DNA of 64,000 bases, from contig NC_030386.2 in the NCBI RefSeq assembly GCF_001625215.2, forward strand, positions 38,939,296 to 39,003,295. Direction: 5' to 3'. A model generated the notes under the pieces. It had not been told where the DNA came from. It saw nothing but the letters and a program-made list of their open reading frames with translations, and did no database searches. Origin of the DNA: Daucus carota subsp. sativus (lineage: Eukaryota; Streptophyta; Magnoliopsida; Apiales; Apiaceae). The position numbers and the translations under genes were made by a program. This document shows, piece by piece, positions 55,401 to 64,000 of the stretch (position 1 is its first letter; every line of letters begins with the position of its first letter).

Positions 55401-56134
55401 TTAGGAAAATCATAAAGGAAATTGTAGATGGAACACTATTGTTTTAATAATGAGCCACTTGACTTGTGGCAGGAGCCTGGAGGTCCGAAGAAAATAAGAT
55501 TTAGATCATGCCTCAAGTCTTATTGTTAATGAGGTTACAGCAGAAGCTAGTCGAATACGAGAAACAGTTTTATTAATTTGTACATAAGAATTGATAATAA
55601 TTTGTACATAAGAATTGATAATGATAATGTGCTCTACCGATTGAGCTACTTCCCCGATAATATTTTAATGTCTATTCATTTTATGTAATTTGCTCAATGA
55701 ATCTAGCAAATCCCATTTGATACTTTAAGTACATTATTGACAAATCTCAATAATGGAACTGTATCAAACCAATAAATGATTTATGTTGTGCGGCTGAATG
55801 GATAATTTACTTTTTGCTGGCTTCATCACAAGAAGTTGCAGGGCATAGTTTGGCAGCTCAATTTGCTGTTTTTGAGCTAGGTAAAGTATTTTGGAAAGTT
55901 ATACGTTGCTTCCGACAACAGAATTCAACATAATTAGAAAATTTTATGAAGAAACGAGGATCGGGGATAATACATGTGTATAATACTCTACCAATTGAGC
56001 TACTTCCCCTTCGAGGCCTTACATGTACCGATATGATTGCTACTTATGCTCTACAAGTCTCATAATGTGGTGGGAACAAGTCGAAATCATTTTGATGCAG
56101 GCTGTAACAACTCTAGTGTTCATCTAACTCGTCG
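55401..56134. other. End of the duplicated array and intergenic DNA
   Basis: Holds more HISN2-type 3' flank and two 5' fragments of tRNA-Ala-like elements on the minus strand (55629-55655 and 55984-56009, both with GGGGAAGTAGCTCAAT-type sequence), then the 3' flank of the serine hydrolase gene. A 20-base unit TAATTTGTACATAAGAATTG is tandemly repeated near 55574. Confidence 0.55.
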
Positions 56135-57373
56135 TCACTTCTGAATCCTTTCCAGAAAGCTCAACATCATCTCCAAACCCTTCTCATCTAAAATAAAGAC
56201 ACTTCAATATCTATAAATTGATCATGTACTACATATGGAGGGAGAAGTTTTCTACAAGAGTTGAAAGTAATTTATAAAATTACCAAGTCGTGGTATAGTG
56301 TGACCTTTCGGATGATGAATAACAACAGGGTCGACAAAGTGTTCAATAAGCTCAACCCCATATTGCTTTAGAAAATCCGTCTCTCCTGCAGCACGGATAG
56401 AGGTGTACTAAGCCTAGGCAAATAAATTTTGTAATATTAAGAGACTGTTAACATCGATTTGCATCAACATTCGGTTAGAGCACATTTATACAGTTTAAGT
56501 TACTTATGTACCTATAAAGTGTAAAGATGGGCACTGAATTGGGGAAGAGTAAGCATTTTCAGCCACTGCTTTGTTCATAAACTTAGCTCCACCCACTATT
56601 ATCAGAAACTTGATTTTGGGCACTTTCGAAAGAGCTATACCCTGCACTAAACATCAGATACGACATTAGTCCAGGAAGACATCGCGTTGATAAATAGCTT
56701 CTGCATACCTTAGCTTGTAGTCCAGGAAGTGCAGCTGACAGAATTGATCCCTTCATAGTTTAAAAAAATTCGAAATCAGACTTCCAGGGGTATAATTTTG
56801 TGATCAGTATATGTAAAATTACCACTTAATCTTACAAATTCATAGTATTTTTTGATCTGTAAAATTCAAATGTACCTGTGAGAAACCAAGCAGCCCATCA
56901 AAGGGTCCATTCTTTATCATCAAGTCTTCAATAAAAGCAAGACACTCATCAAAATTAGTGTACTCCGTAAACTCCTATCAAATTACATTGAAAAATGAAT
57001 TAACAAATCCGAGTCCCTGACAGACGTATGTTGCAGCATAATCAGCATGCAACCATTCTTACCCCATATGTTGTGCTGCTACGTACATCTGTCGTGAACC
57101 TGACGAAACATTCATGTGAATATGAAATATTATACAAAAGCTCACCTTGTTGAATTGGAACCATTCATAATAAGGAGGATCAAAGATCCCCTCGACGTCA
57201 GATTTCCCGGAGCACGGAAAAGGAGCATCCGGGAAAACCAAATCGAGCTGATCAAGAACAGAGTCAGGCCATTTTCGCAGCTGTGTTTTGAGAATATGAC
57301 CACTTGTTCTGAACCCATGAAGGCACAGAAACCTCGGCTTTCTCTTCTCCTTCATTTCGCCTTCAGTCACCAT
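56135..57373 (-). CDS. OVCA2/FSH-type serine hydrolase, complete, six exons
   Basis: Exons on the minus strand: 57146-57373, 56876-56974, 56709-56750, 56512-56641, 56284-56385 and 56135-56187. They join to 654 bases, 218 codons with stop (217 residues). It is an alpha/beta hydrolase of the FSH1 family: LCLHGFRTSG near residue 17 is the oxyanion strand, GFSQG at 106-110 the nucleophile elbow (Ser108, split at the exon 2/3 junction), GETDFL (Asp170) and GHTIPRL (His195) complete the triad. Related enzymes are carboxylesterases that cut acyl esters; the plant substrate is not known. Length agrees with the family (about 220). The first ATG, MVTEGEMKEKRKPRFLCLHG, is directly before the first strand and has no targeting signal, so it is probably cytosolic. 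Confidence 0.93.
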
Positions 57374-58155
57374 GATCTTGCCACCTTTTTTCTTGATGCA
57401 AAAATGTGTGCGGAGGAGGGCTATGATTGTGAATCTCTGTGATTGCGGTTAGAAGTTTAAACCATGCAATGGTGATTTCAGGGTGTTTGTTTTATGAATT
57501 TGTGGACACAGATTTCATGTTACACAAACAAGACAAGCCCAACACGTTGATATTAGCATGACAATCTGTTTGCCTGATATTTCTCTAATTTTGAAAGATA
57601 AGTAAAAAATATTAAACATTTATTGAAATAATTATTCAATGATATGGTTGATACTAGCCTACTAGGGTTATAAACTCTCCGAAAAATTTTCAAAAAATAT
57701 TTTATCAATTTATTGATTATATTCTGATTTGATCAAAAAATCTCAATTTATTAAAAAAATCTCTAATAAATTATCTAAATATCTTAAATTAATAGATCAA
57801 CTGATTAGTTATAATTTTCGATTTCGGCAATATAAATATAAAAGAAAATATTATTATATTAATAAATTTATACTTTCGAGGTCATTGAAAATTGTTTTGG
57901 TGTGTCATTTTTCTCTTTCCAGATTTTGGACACAAATTTGGACTATTATGTAAACTCGACTCAAATTATATCACACTTTTGTTATCATCTTGTGTATATC
58001 AACTTTTATATATAAATGATTTTAAAATTAAATATTTTATTACATTTATTGTTCTCAATTTTATTCTTAAAATATTGTTTATTCTCCGTAAATATGATAA
58101 ATTATATATAAATTTTATTATTTTATAAAATAATATAATTTTTTAATATTTACAA
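57374..58155. other. AT-rich intergenic DNA
   Basis: 5' flank of the serine hydrolase gene (to about 57560), then very AT-rich DNA. The frames at 57729-58128 are composition artefacts. Confidence 0.5.
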
Positions 58156-58324
58156 AAATAAAAGGGATCTTTTTAAAAATACTCATCTGTAAAATTAGTT
58201 TTTTAAAAATACTACCATCTTTTTCATTGTTTTTAAAAATACCTTTTCATAAAAAAAAATTCAAAAATACGATTTGCAACTTTTGCAACCTCATTTGCAA
58301 CCTTGGGCGGCGCAGCCGTAAAAG

Positions 58325-58670
58325 TTGCAAATGAGTTTGCAAAAGTTGCAAATGAGGTTGCAAAAGTTGCAAATAAAAATGGAAAGTTGCAACTGTTGCA
58401 ACTGCAATTGCAACTAGTTCAACTGAAAACTGTAAGTTGCAAATGAGGTTGCAAAAGTTGCAAATGAGGTTGCAAATGAAGTTGCAACTGCAGTTGCAAC
58501 TTTTGCAACTGCAGTTGCAACTTCATTTGCAACCTCATTTGCAACTAAATGCAACTGAAAACTATATATAGTTGTAAATGAGGTTGCAAAAGTTGCAAAT
58601 GAGGTTGCAACTGCAGTTGCAACTTTTGCAACCTCAGTTGCAACTAAATGCAAATGAAAACTGTAAGTAA
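58325..58670. repeat. Minisatellite of GTTGCAAATGAG / TTGCAACTGCAG units
   Basis: Dozens of 10-12 bp units such as GTTGCAAATGAG and TTTTGCAACTGCAG, many self-complementary. Long ORFs here only reflect the repeat. Confidence 0.85.
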
Positions 58671-58834
58671 CAATAGATGTATGGTGTGCCCCTGGCGGGG
58701 TCATTAGATTACAATAGAATCAACTGAATGCAACCATATGCAACTGAATACAACCATATGCAACCATATATGCAATTACAAATCCTGATTTCAAGTTCCA
58801 GTTTTCAAATGTCATTTTCGACCTCATTTTCGGA

Positions 58835-58836
<2 letters not shown>

Positions 58837-58916
<80 letters not shown>
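58837..58916. repeat. (AT)n microsatellite, left
   Basis: About 40 AT units without interruption, next to the left end of the inner element. Confidence 0.95.
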
Positions 58917-58921
<5 letters not shown>

Positions 58922-59525
58922 AGTTCTATGGAGTACAAAAAAAATTGGAGTATTGGAATACAAAGTTTGATAAAATGTAATCTAGTCATCTAAATTTCAA
59001 TTTTTTTTGTCCAATAATATTTGTAAATATTTGACAACCTGCACATTATGTTCTGCAACATAAACATCGTGATCAAATGGTAGAATAATTACTTTCCTCT
59101 ATATATATATAGAGGAAAGTTCTATGGAGTACATAAAAACATTGGAGTATTGGAGTACAAATCATAATTTTTTAGTTTGATCCTATATAATATCTTTGAT
59201 TATCCAAATTTTGATATAATCTATCATTTATAAGTTGTCTTGCACATAATTGTCAATTAATCATTAATATCTTTCAACTTTAACAAGTATTAAGATTATT
59301 GTTCTGCTTATTAGTTATATTGCAGAACATAGAGTCCAACAATTTATAAAAGTAATTATTCTACCATTTGATTACGATGTTTATGTTGCAGAACATAATG
59401 TGTAGGTTGTCAAATATTTACAAATATTATTGGACAAAAAAAATTGAAATTTAGATGACTAGATTACATTTCATCCAACTTTGTACTCCAATACTCCAAT
59501 TTTTTTTGTACTCCATATAACTTAA

Positions 59526-59526
<1 letters not shown>
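58917..59526. mobile_element. Inner inverted-repeat element inserted within an (AT)n run
   Basis: Termini GTTAAGTTCTATGGAGTAC and its inverse continue as near-identical arms of about 180 bp (58917-59097 and 59348-59526). Between them, at 59098-59165, is the start of a further relative (AGTTCTATGGAGTACATAA) after the palindrome CCTCTATATATATATAGAGG. (AT)n lies on both sides, as with MITEs that target TA microsatellites. Confidence 0.72.

Positions 59527-59528
<2 letters not shown>

Positions 59529-59586
<58 letters not shown>
59529..59586. repeat. (AT)n microsatellite, right
   Basis: About 28 AT units, right of the inner element. Confidence 0.95.
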
Positions 59587-59590
<4 letters not shown>

Positions 59591-59811
59591 TCTGAAAATG
59601 AGGTCGAAAATGACATTTGAAAACTGGAACTTGAAATCAGGTTGCAACACGGCTGGCGCCGCCTGTAGTTGCAAATGAGGTTGCAAAAGTTGCAAACAGT
59701 ATTTTTGAAAAAAAAAATTTATGAAAAAGTATTTTTAAAAATAATTCTGGAAGGTAGGATTTTTGAAAACAATAAAAAAAAATGTAGGTAGTTTTGTAGA
59801 TTTCCCAAAAT

Positions 59812-60011
59812 AAAATGAAATTCGTTTAAACGAGATGATCGAGTCGGCCGTGTGACGCGTTACCGTTATAACATACGCGCATACAAATGATACAATAACG
59901 AGTAGTTTAATCCGTTGAATATTAAATAAACCCCTCCTTCGTATATTCGTAAATTAAATTTCGAAACTAAGAAGTCTCGAAAGCATTCATTCCTTTGTTC
60001 CTCCTTCTCCG
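59812..60011. other. Promoter and leader of the Bet1-like gene
   Basis: Short region between the fold-back element and the ATG at 60012, with a CT-rich leader (CCTTTGTTCCTCCTTCTCC). No certain TATA box. Confidence 0.4.
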
Positions 60012-63000
60012 ATGGCGTCAAGTTCCCACAGAGGTGGCGCCGCTCCGTACCGATACAGGTTCCTATTATTTTCATCAATTACTCTAATTATTATTATTAT
60101 TATTTTAATAATAACAATTATTATGATAAAATCATCAAATTGATTTTGATTGTGTGTGTATTTGTATGTATAGAGAAGGATTAACCACGAGATCAGGAAC
60201 GAACGCCGATGAAATTCAGTTGCGAATAGATCCGATGCATTCGGACTTGGATGATCATATTACTGGCCTGCATAGCCAAGTCAGAATGCTGAGGAATGTA
60301 TGATTTTATTTTGCGGTGAAAAGTAAAATTAAACCCTAGGTGTTTGTTGAAATTTGGATTTATTGTTTGTTTAAGGCGATTTCCTGCGTGTTTATGATGT
60401 GCTATTGGTTTGTTTTAAGTCTGCTTAGCGGTTTCGGTTTTTATGAATTTTTGATTGGTTAATTGGATTGGGAGTTAATGAAATTGAAGCTCGAGACTAG
60501 GCAAGATAGAGGAGTTGAATTGCGTTACTAGTTTATGAAGTTGCGTATCGAGAGGCAGTCTGGCTTGGATGATCGTAGTTCTGGTTTCCGTAGTCTAGTT
60601 AGGATGCTTAGATATGTATATATAATTGTGTGTTTGTATGTTATGTTGTTAAACTGAAAACCTAAATGTTTGTGAATGTGTAGTTTTATATACTATAGCA
60701 ATTGCCTGCATCGTTACGATATGTTAGTGGTTTGTCTGAATTCTGTTTAGCATTTAGCGGTTTTTTAATGATTTTGTTGTTTCATAACAAGATAGGATGG
60801 TTTGGTACCTTGTGACTTGAGATTTAGTTTGTGTCTTTGTTGTAGTTTCTTATGAAATAGATTAATAGAGGTTCGGGATTAGGCAAGATAGAGGATGTGT
60901 TGTCGAAGTTGAGTGCCTTTTGATCTGAGCCTTTTTGTCCATTGCCTTTACTAGTTCGTGAAGGTGCATTAATTGTGTGATAAGTTTGCAGTAAGATGCA
61001 GGGAAGTTTAATGTTGCACACGATCTGAAAGTTGGTTGTAAAGCTTAGTTGCCTGGGCTTACATGACTTTTGATTCACTAAAGATGATGTAAAGCCCGAC
61101 TAAAGTTGTTTAAAATTTGAGTAGTTTCGTCACAGCTGTCAAGGGGCCTGGTCTAACAGACTGCTTGCTTCAGTTGCTCAATCGCCCAATCGACTGTTAT
61201 ATTTTTAGTATAAACCGACATAAAATGACATGTTAGACAAACTTATAAAGGACGCAAATATATGATTATTTAGTCATTAAATATAGATATACTAGAGTGA
61301 TGTGAAAAAAGATATGAGAGCTCATGGGTTGTTAATAAATCTGATTCTTGTAGTGGGATCATTCGTGGCTAACTTATAGATTTAAAGATAAACTTCGGAT
61401 CTAACAATGGCCTTGGAGCTTGATATCGTCCTCCCATTTGTTGGCCACCCCTTGTGATCTGATTTTTTTTATGGTTTGATAAGCATTTCTGGTAATGCAT
61501 GACTACATATTCAGTCTTTTATAAATGTGGAGAAGGGTGGTTGAGCTTGCTATTTAGGAGAACTTATGACTTTTGACATGGCACAAATTGATATCCTCAT
61601 TGTAATATAGTTCACCTTTAATTACTCTTGTGACTTGTTATTATACATGTAGGAGAGATGTATAATTTAGAAGATGCTTAGAATTATGCTTTTAGTGGAT
61701 ATATTGCTGAGATCAGATTTTTGGGGTAAACCATCTCGGAAAAAGGTTGATATTTATTAATCCCAGTGAAAGTAAAGAAATTACCCCCACCCCAACCCTA
61801 AGAAAAATGCAAAGTTCAAATTGGTTTTGTGTGATTTAATGTGGTTCACTACATTTGCGAATAGATGGTACGCCAGGACTCTGGAGGTGATAGATTTTAT
61901 CATTGTTCTTGTAGTGCCTTAAAAGCTTTCCATTATATTTACTAGTCATTACCTTTCTCGGTGAGCATTAACATTTGACCTGGCTACTTTGTCTTGCACG
62001 AGTAATAACTTTTGCTTGTAGCATATACTGCATTAATTTATCTTTCCGCAAGCCTGTCACTGAATTCTGATGTATCGCCTTGTAGGTAGCTCAAGAGATT
62101 GAATCTGAGGCAAAATATCAGAATGATGCTATCACTCAGCTGGTATGCTATGAACTTTATGCATGTGAATATGTGATATTATCTATATCTTACGATTAGC
62201 TCGGGTACACATCTAAGATATCATATCAGTGAAATATATCAAGTTTGGCTTCCCTGATTTGATAAAGAAATAATCACTATTGTACTTGAGTGGTCCACTT
62301 TGGACACAACTGGATTTGATTTAACTGTTAGAATACATCTCTTGTTACTGTGTACAAGATGTGATTGTATGGACATTTTGAGGACATGGCTTTATGAATG
62401 GTACTATGGTGTGACAGGAATTAAGATTAGAAAATAAAGAAGTGGGCATGAAAAATTCATTGTAGTTGCATGATGTTCTTTTCAGTGACTCTCTCAATGC
62501 TTACCTTGCACAAGTAGTGCTGACAGTGTTATAAGTGAATTCCCCCTCCAATTCATGTGAACATTAATTGATATCTTGCCTTCAAGTTTTTATCAAAATT
62601 TCAGTTTCATGTCCTCCACTGGAAGGTTTAATCTTGTGGTTGTACAGGTAACTTCAGAAAAAAATGCATGTCATGTAGATTTTGTTGCGGGGAAGATGAT
62701 TAAATGCTCTACTCTTAGACTTTCAACTTTTTGACCTTATATGGCAGTGATCTATAGATAGTAACATTAATGAAAGATTTAGATTGCATCAGGCAACAGC
62801 ACAAGCTGTTCCTTATACTGCTCTTACCTGGACATATATAATTTGATTTTCACATGTATTTGTTTGTACATTTTTATTTATCTTCTGACCCTTCTAATAT
62901 TGCAACTTATCATACACCACCTAAAATTATACTGATGTACTGTACCTGGATCCCGTTAATACAATTCTTTCTTCTTTTTTTCTTATTCAATTTTAATTTC

Positions 63001-63170
63001 TTTGACAGCAAATGATGCTGATAAAAGCCCAAGCAGGGGTGAAGAACAATGTGAGAAAGTTAAACAAGAGTATTATCCAGCAAGGGTCCAGTCATGTCAT
63101 GCATGTAGTTCTTTTTGCACTAGTTATATTTTTCATATTGTACTTATTGACGAAAATGTCACATAGATGA
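60012..63170 (+). CDS. Bet1-like SNARE protein, complete, four exons
   Basis: Exons 60012-60058, 60174-60297, 62086-62142 and 63009-63170 join to 390 bases, 130 codons with stop (129 residues). The product is a small tail-anchored Qc-SNARE of the Bet1 type, which acts in vesicle fusion between ER and Golgi. The N-terminus MASSSHRGGAAPYRYREGL is followed by the SNARE coiled coil (about 35-95), with IDPMHSDLDDHITGLHSQV and VAQEIESEAKYQND, then AGVKNNVRKLNKSI, and the C-terminal membrane anchor MHVVLFALVIFFILYLLTKM. It closely follows the Arabidopsis Bet1-like proteins in length and wording. Intron 2 is long (1.8 kb) and I see no gene inside it. Splice phases agree at all junctions. Confidence 0.93.
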
Positions 63171-63585
63171 ATGCTTGCAGCTTCCTAGTACTGGTGCTCG
63201 GAAAATCTTGTTTGTACTTGTTATCATGGGGAAATAAGGAATTTTTTTCGGTCCCTGTTCTGATATATGTTCATACACAATGGACAGTGTAAAGCCGTTT
63301 TTTTTTTTTCAATAGCAGGTCCGAGTCCTTTGTTTTATCAGGAATCAATTTAAACTTAGTATGTTTATATCCCCAAATATCCCTTGCATATCTCCCAACA
63401 GAGAAATCTATGTTTGTCTGGCTCTTGAGGGTTGCATCTTACTTTTGACGCGCACAATATTTGTAGACTTTGTACATGATTTATATTACACAATGGAAAT
63501 GTTACCTTAGTTTCAAGATTTCATCTGTATAGCATTTCAGTATAATGTATATCTAAAGTTTGCGTAAAATTGAAGATGAATAGAG
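63171..63585. other. 3' sides of two convergent genes
   Basis: 3' UTR of the Bet1-like gene and of the glycosyltransferase gene. No other feature. Confidence 0.5.
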
Positions 63586-63984
63586 CTAACAAGCACAAAC
63601 ATTGTTGCTCAACTGTTCCTTGGCGATAGGGGTTTTGGTTGCTTCTAACTTGCTAACTCTTACTTCGTGAAGAACTTTCCTAATCCATTCTGCGAAATAA
63701 GTTTCATTAACACCAACCTTTCCATCTTTATGAAACAAGAAACACTTCCGGTCATCTTTAGGTGTTGGACAGTCCTCTCCGGTAGAATCGCACCACGCGC
63801 CTTGGTGTTTCATTCCAGATTGATTCGCCATCCAGTGGTGCGCATATTGACCTACACCTGCGTGCTCCAACCATCCCTTCGGAAAGAATTCCATCACACT
63901 GCTTCCACGGTCCATGAAGAACATGTTCGTCAGCTGTGCTCCGTGCGGAGATGCAACGACGTCTGTGTAAGTCATTACTTTAAC
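63586..63984 (-). CDS. GT61-family glycosyltransferase, last exon only
   Basis: The exon starts after an acceptor TTGTAG at 63984 and ends at a stop at 63586 (132 codons). It opens VKVMTYTDVVASPHGAQLTN, the DxxxxxHGA(Q)L motif near the C-terminal end of GT61 enzymes, then MEFFPKGWLEHAGVGQYAHH and CPTPKDDRKC. The family adds xylose, arabinose or GlcNAc to xylan or N-glycans in the Golgi; this plant-specific branch is not assigned to a substrate here. The catalytic N-terminal part lies right of the window. The tail KLEATKTPIAKEQLSNNVCA is variable among relatives. Confidence 0.88.
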   Translation of the reverse strand, partial: VKVMTYTDVVASPHGAQLTNMFFMDRGSSVMEFFPKGWLEHAGVGQYAHHWMANQSGMKHQGAWCDSTGEDCPTPKDDRKCFLFHKDGKVGVNETYFAEWIRKVLHEVRVSKLEATKTPIAKEQLSNNVCAC

Positions 63985-64000
63985 CTACAATGACACAACA

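Larger units (their letters stand above)
58156..59811. mobile_element. Large nested inverted-repeat (fold-back) element
   Basis: The outer arms are inverted: left 58156-58330, with TTTTTAAAAATAC, ATTCAAAAATAC and GGGCGGCGCAGCCG; right 59640-59811, with the inverse of each. Inside, 58780-58836 and 59587-59641 are again inverted (CAAGTTCCAGTTTTCAAATG). Then come (AT)n runs and, in the centre, another element. No protein frame. The left arm is enlarged by a TTGCAAC-type minisatellite. I cannot name the family; a Mutator-like or fold-back origin is possible. Confidence 0.7.

Noticed and set aside
58414-58989. ORFs with VATEVAK repeats and (IY)n runs
   Set aside because: Translations of the TTGCAAC minisatellite and the (AT)n microsatellite.

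Overview
The window is nuclear DNA of a flowering plant, very probably a eudicot. It is AT-rich, its genes carry small GT-AG introns, and it is full of short plant DNA transposons (Stowaway and hAT types). The proteins are plant-specific forms: a plastid MSL channel, a GT106 O-fucosyltransferase, an AHL factor, HISN2 and a GT61 enzyme. I cannot fix the species. I saw no LTR or other virus-like element, no rRNA and no CRISPR.

Layout, left to right. An MSL2/3 mechanosensitive-channel gene (minus) runs off the left edge. An intronless DNAJC17-like gene (plus) follows, then a ten-exon O-fucosyltransferase gene (minus) whose exons rebuild to 510 codons in one frame. Next come an intronless J-domain/AT-hook gene (plus) and a decayed sphingolipid delta-8 desaturase copy. 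Gene-poor DNA follows, with an hAT insertion inside a small ORF. Then come an AHL gene (plus) and a four-exon universal stress protein gene (minus).

From about 35.6 to 56.0 kb lies the most unusual part: a local duplication array built from pieces of HISN2, the bifunctional histidine enzyme. Its last exon occurs five times. In among these lie two near-identical F-box genes, repeated candidate H/ACA snoRNAs in HISN2 intron 1, and about a dozen near-complete plus a dozen partial tRNA-Ala-like elements, all on the minus strand. The tRNA-like elements keep the acceptor, D and T arms, the G3:U70 pair and usually a downstream T-run. All the long ones carry a 30-60 nt insert between D arm and anticodon arm, which normal tRNA genes do not have.

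After the array come a complete six-exon OVCA2/FSH-type serine hydrolase gene (minus), a 1.65 kb nested fold-back element, a four-exon Bet1-like SNARE gene (plus), and the last exon of a GT61 glycosyltransferase (minus) at the right edge. The genes share no pathway. Exon boundaries were found by reading splice sites and protein family similarity by eye; no search was run.
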